29,170 nucleotides of DNA, from contig CAAECF010000089.1 in assembly GCA_900754275.1 (NCBI GenBank), forward strand, positions 1 through 29,170, given 5' to 3'. The notes under the pieces are model-generated. The model was not told where the DNA came from, ran no database searches, and saw only the letters and a list, made by a program, of their open reading frames with translations. The stretch is from an uncultured Collinsella sp. GTDB lineage: Bacteria; Actinomycetota; Coriobacteriia; Coriobacteriales; Coriobacteriaceae. Shown here one piece after another: positions 7,732 through 14,743 of this stretch. The translations under genes and the position numbers were made by a program. The number at the start of each line of letters is the position of its first letter. Position 1 is the first letter of the stretch.

Positions 7732-9747
7732 ATGGTAAAGATTCGAGAGAAGCAAACCGAGCAGCTCGAGAAGGCTGCCTCCAAGGGGCTCAAGCTCGGT
7801 GGCTGGAAGAAGATGACGCTGTCTTCTAAGATTGCCGCCGTCGTGTTGGTGCTGGTCGCCCTGACTGCGATTCTGGCGCCCCTTCTTGCCCCCTATAGCC
7901 CGGTCGAGATTTTTACGGCTCGCCAGGCTCCCGGCAACGGATTTATCTTCGGTACCGACGATAAGGGTCGCGACATTCTGTCGCGCATGCTCTACGGTGG
8001 TCGTTACTCGCTGATTATCGGCTTTGGCGCCACTGCCATGGCTCTGGTCTGCGGCTCGGTCGTGGGCGCCCTTGCGGCGGTTTCGCGCAAGGCCGTTTCC
8101 GAGACGATCATGCGTATCCTGGACATCATCATGTCCATCCCGGGCATCGCCCTCGCGGCCGTCTTCGTCTCCATCCTGGGCAACTCCGTGCCGTCGATCA
8201 TCTTCGCCATCGGCTTTATGTACACTCCGCAGATTGCCCGTATCGTGCGCGCCAACATCGTGTCCGAGTACGGCGAGGACTATGTCCGCGCGGTCATCGT
8301 TTCCGGCGCCAAGGCTCCGTGGATTTTGATCAAGCATGTTCTGCGTAACTGCATCGCCCCGATCATGGTCTTCACCGTTACCCTGGTCGCCGACGCCATC
8401 ATCTTCGAGGCCTCGCTGACCTTCATCGGCGCTGGTATCCAGGAGCCCACCGCTACCTGGGGCAACATCCTCGCCGACGCCCGCGGCGGCGTGCTCGCCG
8501 GCCGTTGGTGGCAGGCGCTGTTCCCGGGCCTGGCCATCATGATCACCTGCCTGGCGCTCAACATCCTCTCCGAGGGCATTACCGACGCCATGGCCGCTGC
8601 TCCCTCCGCCGCCCTGGATCCGACCGATTCCTCCAAGCGTCGCGAGGCCGACCTGCTGGTCTCCGACCCCGTTCGCGCCTACAAGGAGCAGGCCCAGTCC
8701 CTCTCCGCTCGCCTTGGCGCCCTGCGCGATGTCGAGCTCAAGCGTGACGATCGCCATGTGCCCGACGAGTCTGTCGAACCGATTCTCTCGGTCCGTGACT
8801 TCTGCATTCAGTTTGAGCATCACGGCGATATCAACGTCGTCGACCATGTCAACTTTGACGTCCGTCCTGGTCAGACCATGGGCCTGGTGGGCGAGTCCGG
8901 TTGCGGTAAGTCCATCACCACGCTGGCCATCATGGGCCTGACCGACGATGACGAGCACCTTTCCGGCGAGGTCCTCTGGGAGGGCCGCGACCTGCTCAAG
9001 ATGAGCAAGAAGGAGTGGTTCGGCCTGCGCGGTACCGATATCGCTATGGTCTATCAGGACGCCCTGTCCTCGCTCAACCCCTCCATGCTCATCTCTGCCC
9101 AGATGAAGCAGCTCACCAAGCGCGGCGGCACCCGCAGCGCCGAGGAACTCCTGGAGCTCGTGGGCCTCGACCCCAAGCGTACGCTCGAGAGCTACCCGCA
9201 TGAGCTTTCCGGTGGCCAGCGTCAGCGTGTCCTGATCGCTATGGCCCTTACCCGCGACCCCAAGCTGGTCATCTGCGACGAGCCCACGACCGCTCTGGAC
9301 GTTACCGTCCAGAAGCAGGTCATCAAGCTGCTCAACGACCTTCAGGCCAAGCTCGGCTTTGCCATGATCTTCGTCTCGCATGACTTGGCGCTGGTCGCCG
9401 AGGTCGCCCATAACATCACGGTTATGTACGCCGGTCAGGTTATCGAGCAGGCGCCCACCAAGGAGCTGCTCACTAACCCGATCCACGAGTACACCCGCGG
9501 TCTTCTGGGCTCCGTTCTGTCCATCGAGAGCGGTTCGGGCCGTCTGCACCAGGTGCCCGGCGCCGTTCCGAGCCCGCGCGATTTCCCCAAGGGCGATCGC
9601 TTCGCGCCCCGCTCGAGCCATCCGCGCATTGGCCTGGACACCCGTCCGGTCTTCAAGCGCGTGCCCGGCACCGAGCACTTCTATTCCGAGCTCCCCGACG
9701 AGGTGCTCAAGGCAAATGGTTTGACCCCTCACGCGGAGGTGATGTAG
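7732..9747 (+). CDS. Fused ABC permease-ATPase (DppC-DppD type, SatC-like)
   Basis: One 671-residue protein combines the second pore subunit and the first ATPase. Residues about 30-290 form a DppC-type permease with an EAA loop (VRAVIVSGAKAPWILIKHV). A charged linker (about 290-345, rich in Arg, Glu and Lys) leads to an ATPase domain: Walker A GESGCGKS (387-394), Q-loop MVYQDALSSLNP, signature LSGGQRQRV (from 492), Walker B ICDEPTTALDV (about 514) and switch histidine SHDLALVAEV. There is no frameshift; the linker is in frame. Such a fusion is known in SatABCD sialate importers, which is a main reason for the sialic-acid assignment. The C-terminal tail reads GDRFAPRSSHP where oligopeptide ATPases normally have a cysteine motif, so both cysteines are lost. 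Confidence 0.9.
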   Translation: MVKIREKQTEQLEKAASKGLKLGGWKKMTLSSKIAAVVLVLVALTAILAPLLAPYSPVEIFTARQAPGNGFIFGTDDKGRDILSRMLYGGRYSLIIGFGATAMALVCGSVVGALAAVSRKAVSETIMRILDIIMSIPGIALAAVFVSILGNSVPSIIFAIGFMYTPQIARIVRANIVSEYGEDYVRAVIVSGAKAPWILIKHVLRNCIAPIMVFTVTLVADAIIFEASLTFIGAGIQEPTATWGNILADARGGVLAGRWWQALFPGLAIMITCLALNILSEGITDAMAAAPSAALDPTDSSKRREADLLVSDPVRAYKEQAQSLSARLGALRDVELKRDDRHVPDESVEPILSVRDFCIQFEHHGDINVVDHVNFDVRPGQTMGLVGESGCGKSITTLAIMGLTDDDEHLSGEVLWEGRDLLKMSKKEWFGLRGTDIAMVYQDALSSLNPSMLISAQMKQLTKRGGTRSAEELLELVGLDPKRTLESYPHELSGGQRQRVLIAMALTRDPKLVICDEPTTALDVTVQKQVIKLLNDLQAKLGFAMIFVSHDLALVAEVAHNITVMYAGQVIEQAPTKELLTNPIHEYTRGLLGSVLSIESGSGRLHQVPGAVPSPRDFPKGDRFAPRSSHPRIGLDTRPVFKRVPGTEHFYSELPDEVLKANGLTPHAEVM

Positions 9748-10575
9748 ATGAGCGAGACCGCAGTCAACGGCGTCGAGCCGATCATCTTCCTTGATGACGT
9801 CCACGTCACCTTTAGGACCCGTACCGGCTCGATTCTGCACCCCAACCTGGTTCACGCCGTCCAGGGTGTAACGATTAGGCTCATGCCCGGTCAGACGATC
9901 GGCATCGTCGGCGAGTCCGGTTGCGGTAAGTCCACCACCGCCAACGTCATGTGCGGCCTGCAGGCCCCCACGAGCGGCAAGGTCTACTTTAAGGGCAAGG
10001 ACGTAACCAAGCGTACCGCCGAGGACCGTCGCCACATGGGCCGTGTCATCTCGGTCGTGTTCCAGAATCCGGCTACGGCGCTCAATCCCCGCATGGTCGT
10101 TCGCGAGCAGCTGCTCGACCCCATGCGCGTCCACAACCTGGGTACCGAGGCCGAGCAGGAGAAGCGCGTCAAGGAGCTCCTGGAGCTCACCGGTCTGCCC
10201 AGCTCCGCCGCCGAGGTTCTTCCCGGCCAGCTTTCGGGCGGCCAGCGCCAGCGCGTCGCAATTGCCCGTGCCCTGTCGTTGAACCCCGATGCCATCATCG
10301 CCGACGAGCCCACCTCGGCTCTGGACGTTTCGGTCCGCGCGCAGATTCTGAACCTGCTGACCGACCTTAAGAAGGAGCTCGGCCTGGCCATGGTGTTCAT
10401 CAGCCATGACATCCAGACGGTCCGCTATATCTCTGACGACATCATCGTTATGAATGGCGGCAAGATCGTCGAGCAGGGCGAGGCCAAGCAGGTCTTCCAG
10501 CACCCTCAGGACCCCTACACCAAGATGCTGCTCGGTGCTGCGCCGTCGCTGCTGCATCCCAAGCTCGGCGAGTAG
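9748..10575 (+). CDS. ABC transporter ATPase, DppF type (sialate importer)
   Basis: This is the second nucleotide-binding subunit, expected to pair with the ATPase half of the preceding fusion. The 275-residue protein has Walker A GESGCGKS (55-62), Q-loop VFQNPATALNPRM, signature LSGGQRQRVAIARAL, Walker B IIADEPTSALDV and switch histidine SHDIQTVRYI. It ends soon after the HPQDPYTKMLLGAAPSLL segment and lacks the cysteine-rich C-terminal region of oligopeptide-type partners such as the protein encoded at 27884-28912. The ATG directly follows the stop codon of the fusion gene, with GGAGGTGAT upstream inside that gene, so translation is probably coupled. Confidence 0.88.
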   Translation: MSETAVNGVEPIIFLDDVHVTFRTRTGSILHPNLVHAVQGVTIRLMPGQTIGIVGESGCGKSTTANVMCGLQAPTSGKVYFKGKDVTKRTAEDRRHMGRVISVVFQNPATALNPRMVVREQLLDPMRVHNLGTEAEQEKRVKELLELTGLPSSAAEVLPGQLSGGQRQRVAIARALSLNPDAIIADEPTSALDVSVRAQILNLLTDLKKELGLAMVFISHDIQTVRYISDDIIVMNGGKIVEQGEAKQVFQHPQDPYTKMLLGAAPSLLHPKLGE

Positions 10576-10591
10576 CCTCGCTTTCCCTCCC

Positions 10592-10619
10592 GTGCGCCCG
10601 GTTCCCTTGCCGGGCGCAC
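10592..10619 (+). terminator. Hairpin between transporter and catabolic genes
   Basis: GTGCGCCCGG (10592-10601) pairs perfectly with CCGGGCGCAC (10610-10619) over an 8-base loop. No U-tract follows (CTCCGTTGCG). It may protect the transporter mRNA or attenuate expression of the enzymes rather than end transcription. Confidence 0.5.
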
Positions 10620-10655
10620 CTCCGTTGCGATTTCGAAAGGTTGGGTTCACGAGCC

Positions 10656-11633
10656 ATGCCAAGTGCTCAGGAGCTACAACAGCAATTTGGTGGGTATCGG
10701 GGCGCCATGCCCCGTCCATCAGATTTCGATCTCTTTTGGAAGGACCGCATGGCCGAGGCCGACGCCGTCGGGCTTGACTATGCGATCGAGACGGCATCGG
10801 TCACCGATGCCGTGACCTGCCAGCTTTTCGACCTCTGGTATACCGGCATGTGTGGCGCTCGCCTGCATGCCAAGTACCTTAAACCCGTCTCGGACGAGCC
10901 CGTGCCATTGGTACTTCAGTTCCATGGGTATCCGGGTGCAAGCCGCAGCTGGTTTGAGCAGGCGTCGTTTGCGGGCATGGGCATGGCACTCATCGCCCTC
11001 GACTGCCCCGGCCAAGGAGGTCCCTCCGAGGACATTGGTGGATTTGAGGGCACAACGGTCGCGGGCCATATCGTCGCCGGTATCGACGGCGATCCGGCCA
11101 ACCTCTACTATGTCCGCTTGCACCAAGATATTCGCATCCTGTGCCGCATCGTTCGCGAGCTCGAGGGCATCGATCTTGCCCGTGTGTTTGTGAACGGCGC
11201 GTCGCAGGGCGGCGGTTTGGGCATTGCGACCTGTGCACTTAACAGCGAGCTTATCAATCGCGCCGCCATCCTCTATCCCTTCCTGTCGGATTTCCGCCTG
11301 GTCTGGGATTTGGATGCCGACGACATTGCCTACGAGGGCCTGCGCTATTGGTCTCGCTGGTTTGACGAGGACTCGACTCGTATCGACGAAGCCTATGCCA
11401 AGCTGGCGTACTTCGATTCCAAGAACTTTGCCCCTATGGTCAAATGCCCCGTGCTGTTTGGCACCGGCACAGCCGATACCGTCTGTCCGCCAGCGACGCA
11501 GTTTGCGGTCTATAACAACCTGACCTGTGAAAAGCGTCATGAGTTCTTTGAAGGCTTTGGCCACGAGGAGATTCAGAATTTTGACGATCTGATCATTCCG
11601 TTTTTCTGCAAGGGAGGGGAGGCTCATGTCTAA
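10656..11633 (+). CDS. Acetylxylan esterase / cephalosporin-C deacetylase family hydrolase (AXE1)
   Basis: An alpha/beta hydrolase of carbohydrate esterase family 7 type, 325 residues from the ATG at 10656. The active-site parts are all present: the HGYPGAS strand-loop (about residue 90), the CPGQGGPSED segment (117-126), nucleophile Ser183 in NGASQGGG, Asp274 in GTGTADTVCPP and His303 in GFGHEEI. No signal peptide is seen, so it is cytoplasmic. In a nan cluster a plausible job is removing O-acetyl groups from imported sialic acid before the lyase acts, but the family deacetylates many sugars. The TTG at 10641 directly abuts GAAAGG and cannot use it; the ATG at 10656 has a long 15-base spacing, so the start is less certain. 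It overlaps the next gene by eight bases. Confidence 0.85.
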   Translation: MPSAQELQQQFGGYRGAMPRPSDFDLFWKDRMAEADAVGLDYAIETASVTDAVTCQLFDLWYTGMCGARLHAKYLKPVSDEPVPLVLQFHGYPGASRSWFEQASFAGMGMALIALDCPGQGGPSEDIGGFEGTTVAGHIVAGIDGDPANLYYVRLHQDIRILCRIVRELEGIDLARVFVNGASQGGGLGIATCALNSELINRAAILYPFLSDFRLVWDLDADDIAYEGLRYWSRWFDEDSTRIDEAYAKLAYFDSKNFAPMVKCPVLFGTGTADTVCPPATQFAVYNNLTCEKRHEFFEGFGHEEIQNFDDLIIPFFCKGGEAHV

Positions 11634-12477
11634 GTGCGAGAGCAATGTCAATGAGCTGATTGTCTCCGACCTTGTGGGGATTCCCGGAACGGTCTCGTCA
11701 AGGCTCGCTGATTTCCGGGATTGGCGCGGTGATGCTTCTGCGGATGTTTCCGAATTAGAGATAGCCGCTTCGGACCTTGAGGTTTGCGGGCCGAGTATTA
11801 CGGCGATCGATTTCGCCAATCCGTATGCCCGCTACTCCGAGGTTTCCTTTGAGCTTGGTGGCGATGTGGTCCACGCACGTTTGATCGAGCCTGCCGGTCG
11901 CGCCCGAGCATCCGAGCTTGTGCCGCTATGTCTGATGTTTCACGACATCGACCGACCCGTGCGGGGATGGCATCACATGACGAGGTTTGCGGCCATGGGA
12001 TATGCCGTGCTTGCGCTGGACGATGAGGCGATTGGATCCAGCGAGCTGCAGCAGGGGATTGCCTCTCCTGCTTTTGTTAAGCGCGTCCGTTGGGGTTGCG
12101 CGATGGCGAAGGTGGCGCGCAATCTTGATGGCGTGGACCCCGACCGCATCTTTGCATGGGGCGAGGGCCTTGGCGGCGGAGTCGCGCTGGCGGTTTCTGC
12201 TCTGGACGAGCGGGGCCTCGCCTGCACGGCGGTTGCCAATCCAATTCCCGGTGGCCTCGAGGCGTTGTCGTCTCGGGTGCGTGGATCGGTGCTCATGGGC
12301 ACATCGCTCATGGATGCCGTGAGTGATCCCAAGGGCCAGTTTGCCGTATTCAACGGTCTTGAGTGTGACCGGAGGCATATCATCTATGCCAAATACGCTC
12401 ATGAGCGCATCAACGCGTTTGAAAACGAAGTCATCGACTTTTTTAACCAAACGTTCTACCCGTGTTCTTTGGCCTAG
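11626..12477 (+). CDS. Degenerate AXE1-family paralogue lacking the nucleophile serine
   Basis: A 283-residue protein clearly related to its upstream neighbour: both share a GQFAVFNGLE/TQFAVYNNLT segment and the same order of strands. The nucleophile elbow NGASQGG of the neighbour is WGEGLGG here, putting Gly181 in place of serine. The aligned Asp230 and His259 (YAHERI) remain. The HGYPGAS strand-loop reads HDIDRPV, and about 35 residues before the elbow are missing. The frame is intact, so this is not a simple pseudogene; it is likely a non-catalytic or differently acting protein, possibly a partner of the active esterase. Codon bias is weaker than in flanking genes. GGGAGGGG precedes the ATG, which overlaps the upstream stop codon, suggesting coupled translation. 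Function unknown. Confidence 0.8.
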   Translation: MSKCESNVNELIVSDLVGIPGTVSSRLADFRDWRGDASADVSELEIAASDLEVCGPSITAIDFANPYARYSEVSFELGGDVVHARLIEPAGRARASELVPLCLMFHDIDRPVRGWHHMTRFAAMGYAVLALDDEAIGSSELQQGIASPAFVKRVRWGCAMAKVARNLDGVDPDRIFAWGEGLGGGVALAVSALDERGLACTAVANPIPGGLEALSSRVRGSVLMGTSLMDAVSDPKGQFAVFNGLECDRRHIIYAKYAHERINAFENEVIDFFNQTFYPCSLA

Positions 12478-12545
12478 ACGGCCTGGACACTGCCAACAAG
12501 AGTGGGTGGCATAGGGCCGCCCGCCAGACAACTAAGGAGATTCTT

Positions 12546-13466
12546 GTGGCAACTCAGAAATTCACCGGCGTTATCCCTCCCGTCGTTGTTCCCGATACCG
12601 AAGACCACCAGCTCGACGTTGCCTCCTTTGAGCGCAGCATCAACCGCATGATCGATGCCGGCGTCGATGGCCTGTTCTTCCTGGGCTCTTCGGGCGAGGT
12701 CGTTTTCTCCACCGATGAGCGTCGTCGCCAGATCATCGCCGAGGCCGTTCGTATCGTCGACCACCGCGTGCCCGTCCTGGTCGGCATCATCGATACCGAG
12801 ACCGAGCGCATGATCGAGCACGGTAAGGTCGCTCAGGAGCTGGGCGCCGATGCGCTTGTCGCCACCTGCCCGTTCTATGCCCTGCAGGGCATGACCGAGG
12901 TCGAGGAGCACTTCCGCATCCTGCACGAGGAGCTCGACCTGCCCATCTTTGCCTATGACATTCCCGTCTGCGTTCACACCAAGCTCCCCTGGAAGCTCCT
13001 TGCCAAGCTCGGCGCCGAGGGCGTCCTTGCTGGCGTCAAGGATTCCTCGGGTGATGACATCTCGTTCCGCTATCTCGTTCAGGAGAACGAGAAGAACGGC
13101 CATCCGATGAGCATCCTCACCGGTCACGAGGTTGTTGTCGACGGCGCTTACCTCGGTGGCGCCGACGGTTCTGTCCCGGGCCTTGCCAACGTTGAGCCCG
13201 AGGGCTACGTGCGCCAGTGGAAGGCCGCTCAGGCCGGCGACTGGGCTACCGTCAAGGCCGAGCAGGATCGCCTCAATGAGATTTCGCACATCTGGGACGT
13301 CACCTCGGGCGTCCAGGGCTATGCCGGTGGCGTCGGCGCCTTCAAGACCGCTATGAACCTCATGGGCATCTTCGACAGCCCGACCATGCCGCGCCCGGTG
13401 AAGGCCATGACCGGCGAGAACGTCGAGGCGATTAGGAAGGTCCTTCAGGACAACGGTCTCCTGTAA
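12546..13466 (+). CDS. nanA: N-acetylneuraminate lyase (DHDPS/NAL family aldolase)
   Basis: A 306-residue (beta/alpha)8 class I aldolase, predicted to cleave N-acetylneuraminate to N-acetylmannosamine and pyruvate. It has the carboxylate-binding motif GSSGE (47-51), Tyr137 in YDIPV, and the Schiff-base Lys165 in AGVKDSSGD; these positions coincide with Tyr137 and Lys165 of E. coli NanA. The start is GTG 12546 with AAGGAG eight bases upstream; the frame extends to 12462 but overlaps the previous gene. The sequence resembles the Actinobacteria-type lyases often annotated only as a dihydrodipicolinate synthase family protein. A true DapA role is unlikely given the kinase and epimerase next door, but a related 2-keto-sugar acid substrate cannot be excluded. 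Confidence 0.78.
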   Translation: MATQKFTGVIPPVVVPDTEDHQLDVASFERSINRMIDAGVDGLFFLGSSGEVVFSTDERRRQIIAEAVRIVDHRVPVLVGIIDTETERMIEHGKVAQELGADALVATCPFYALQGMTEVEEHFRILHEELDLPIFAYDIPVCVHTKLPWKLLAKLGAEGVLAGVKDSSGDDISFRYLVQENEKNGHPMSILTGHEVVVDGAYLGGADGSVPGLANVEPEGYVRQWKAAQAGDWATVKAEQDRLNEISHIWDVTSGVQGYAGGVGAFKTAMNLMGIFDSPTMPRPVKAMTGENVEAIRKVLQDNGLL

Positions 13467-13495
13467 AGCTTCCCAGGCACCCGACCTCGCCGTTC

Positions 13496-13539
13496 AACCG
13501 TGTGGCCATGACCCATTAGGTCAATGGCCACACGGTTTC
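13496..13539 (+). terminator. Strong hairpin terminator after nanA
   Basis: AACCGTGTGGCCAT (13496-13509) pairs perfectly with ATGGCCACACGGTT (13524-13537), and inside it GACC (13510-13513) pairs with GGTC (13519-13522) around CATTA. TTTCT overlaps the end. It should end or strongly reduce transcription before the kinase gene. Confidence 0.75.
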
Positions 13540-13637
13540 TCGGCGATCTCGGACACCTGGAAAACCTTTACTGCGCTGTGACGGCTAGCCTGACGGCGCA
13601 TTTCCTGTAGTTGTTTTTATCTCCGAAGGAGAGCGAC

Positions 13638-14603
13638 ATGGAGAACAAGTACGTCTGCTCTGTCGATATCGGCGGAACTAAAATTGCGACTGCCATCATG
13701 GAGTACCCGGCTGACGGTAGTGTGCCCCATCCCGTTTTTGAGGCCGAGATTCCTACCGAGGCCCAGGAGGGCGGCGAGGCCGTCTTCCAGCGTATCGAGG
13801 CGTCTATCAAGGCCGCTCTTGAGGCGAATCCCGATGTCGAGGTTCTCGGTGTCGGTATCGGTGCCGCAGGCGTCGTCGATCCCAAGACGGGCGCCATTGC
13901 TTATGCCAATGAGATCATGCCCGGCTGGTCCGGCGTTCAGTTGGGGCCGCGTCTGCGCGAGGACCTTGGTCTTCCCGTTGCCGTTGTGGGCGACGTGCAG
14001 GCTCATGCTCTGGGCGAGGCCCACTGGGGCGTCGGCAAGGGCAAGTTCTCCGTCTTGTGCCTGGGAATCGGTACGGGCATCGGTGGCGCATATGTCGAGA
14101 ACGGCCGCGTGATGCAGGGCTTCCATGGTGCTGCCGGTCATATGGGCCACATCGAGTGCTCGGCTGCCGCCGGCATTCCCTGCGCCTGCGGGCGTTCCGG
14201 CCATCTTGAGTCTGTTGCTTCGGGCACCTCGATTGGCCGTATGTACGACGAACGCTTCGGTCGAGTTGACCCCAGCCGTCCTTCGGTCGGTCGCGACGTG
14301 AACGACCTGTGTCGTGCTGGCGACGCAAAGGCGACCGAGGTCATCCATGACGCCGGCTTTGCGCTGGGCGCCAGCTTGGGCTCGCTTGCCAATATTCTGG
14401 ATCCAGAGGTCATCGTGCTTTCGGGCGGCGTAATTCATCAGGGTCCCGATTGGCGTTCGCAGACGTGGAAGGATTCGGTGCACGAGGGCTATGCCAGCCA
14501 GGCGCTCGATCCGCTCCAGGACACGCCGATTCTCATCGGGTCTCTGGAGGGCGATGCTCCGCTCATCGGTGCCGCTGAGCATCTTCTTGCATCGTTGAGG
14601 TAA
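13638..14603 (+). CDS. nanK: ROK-family sugar kinase, probable N-acetylmannosamine kinase
   Basis: A 321-residue ROK kinase predicted to phosphorylate ManNAc to ManNAc-6-P. It has the phosphate-binding motif DIGGTK (10-15), the catalytic aspartate Asp119 in VVGDVQAHALGE, GIGTGIGG (143-150), and the ROK zinc region GHMGHIECSAAAGIP then CACGRSGHLE. In that region the usual GCLE cysteine is His189. The ATG at 13638 has AAGGAG six bases upstream; the frame extends to 13611 without a suitable site. Position between the lyase and the epimerase supports ManNAc as substrate; a glucokinase or NagK-like role is the main alternative. It lies after a strong hairpin, so it may have its own weak promoter or depend on readthrough. 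Confidence 0.75.
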   Translation: MENKYVCSVDIGGTKIATAIMEYPADGSVPHPVFEAEIPTEAQEGGEAVFQRIEASIKAALEANPDVEVLGVGIGAAGVVDPKTGAIAYANEIMPGWSGVQLGPRLREDLGLPVAVVGDVQAHALGEAHWGVGKGKFSVLCLGIGTGIGGAYVENGRVMQGFHGAAGHMGHIECSAAAGIPCACGRSGHLESVASGTSIGRMYDERFGRVDPSRPSVGRDVNDLCRAGDAKATEVIHDAGFALGASLGSLANILDPEVIVLSGGVIHQGPDWRSQTWKDSVHEGYASQALDPLQDTPILIGSLEGDAPLIGAAEHLLASLR

Positions 14604-14620
14604 ACATAACTACCAAGTGC

Positions 14621-14724
14621 GCCTTCTGAGGTGCCGCAGATTGACGTGAAAGAGGAGCGAAGCGTACTTCGGTACGCGAGCGACGGTTTGAACGTCAAGG
14701 TGCGGTGTCTCAGAAGGCTGTTTT
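14621..14724 (+). repeat. 98-bp imperfect inverted repeat with UUCG apex between nanK and nanE
   Basis: GCCTTCTGAG (14621-14630) pairs with CTCAGAAGGC (14709-14718). Three potential G-U pairs continue into CCGCA (14634-14638) with TGCGG (14701-14705), then TTGACGT (14641-14647) with ACGTCAA (14692-14698). At the apex GCGTAC (14662-14667) pairs with GTACGC (14672-14677) around a C(UUCG)G tetraloop. TGTTTT follows the outer arm, so it may also work as a terminator or attenuator. Its size exceeds an ordinary terminator and suggests an intergenic repeat element or structured RNA. Confidence 0.6.
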
Positions 14725-14743
14725 GAGAAAGGTTGAGTCGAAC

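Noticed and set aside
8570..8770. Sequencing frameshift joining two separate genes in the permease-ATPase fusion
   Set aside because: The linker is continuous in one frame, has the same codon bias as both halves, and no stop, start or ribosome-binding site is seen there.
5001..10575. Plain dipeptide or nickel transporter
   Set aside because: The subunits are family-5 type, but the permease-ATPase fusion, missing cysteine tail and linkage to nanA, nanK and nanE fit a sialate importer better. It remains the main alternative.
7123..10797. A 1,224-codon open frame on the minus strand opposite the transporter genes
   Set aside because: It is a shadow of strongly codon-biased + strand genes. Its translation is low in complexity and has no recognisable domain, while the + strand genes have clear motifs throughout.
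11626..12477. Frameshifted pseudogene
   Set aside because: The frame is intact over 283 codons with a good ribosome-binding site; the changes are substitutions and a deletion, not disruption.
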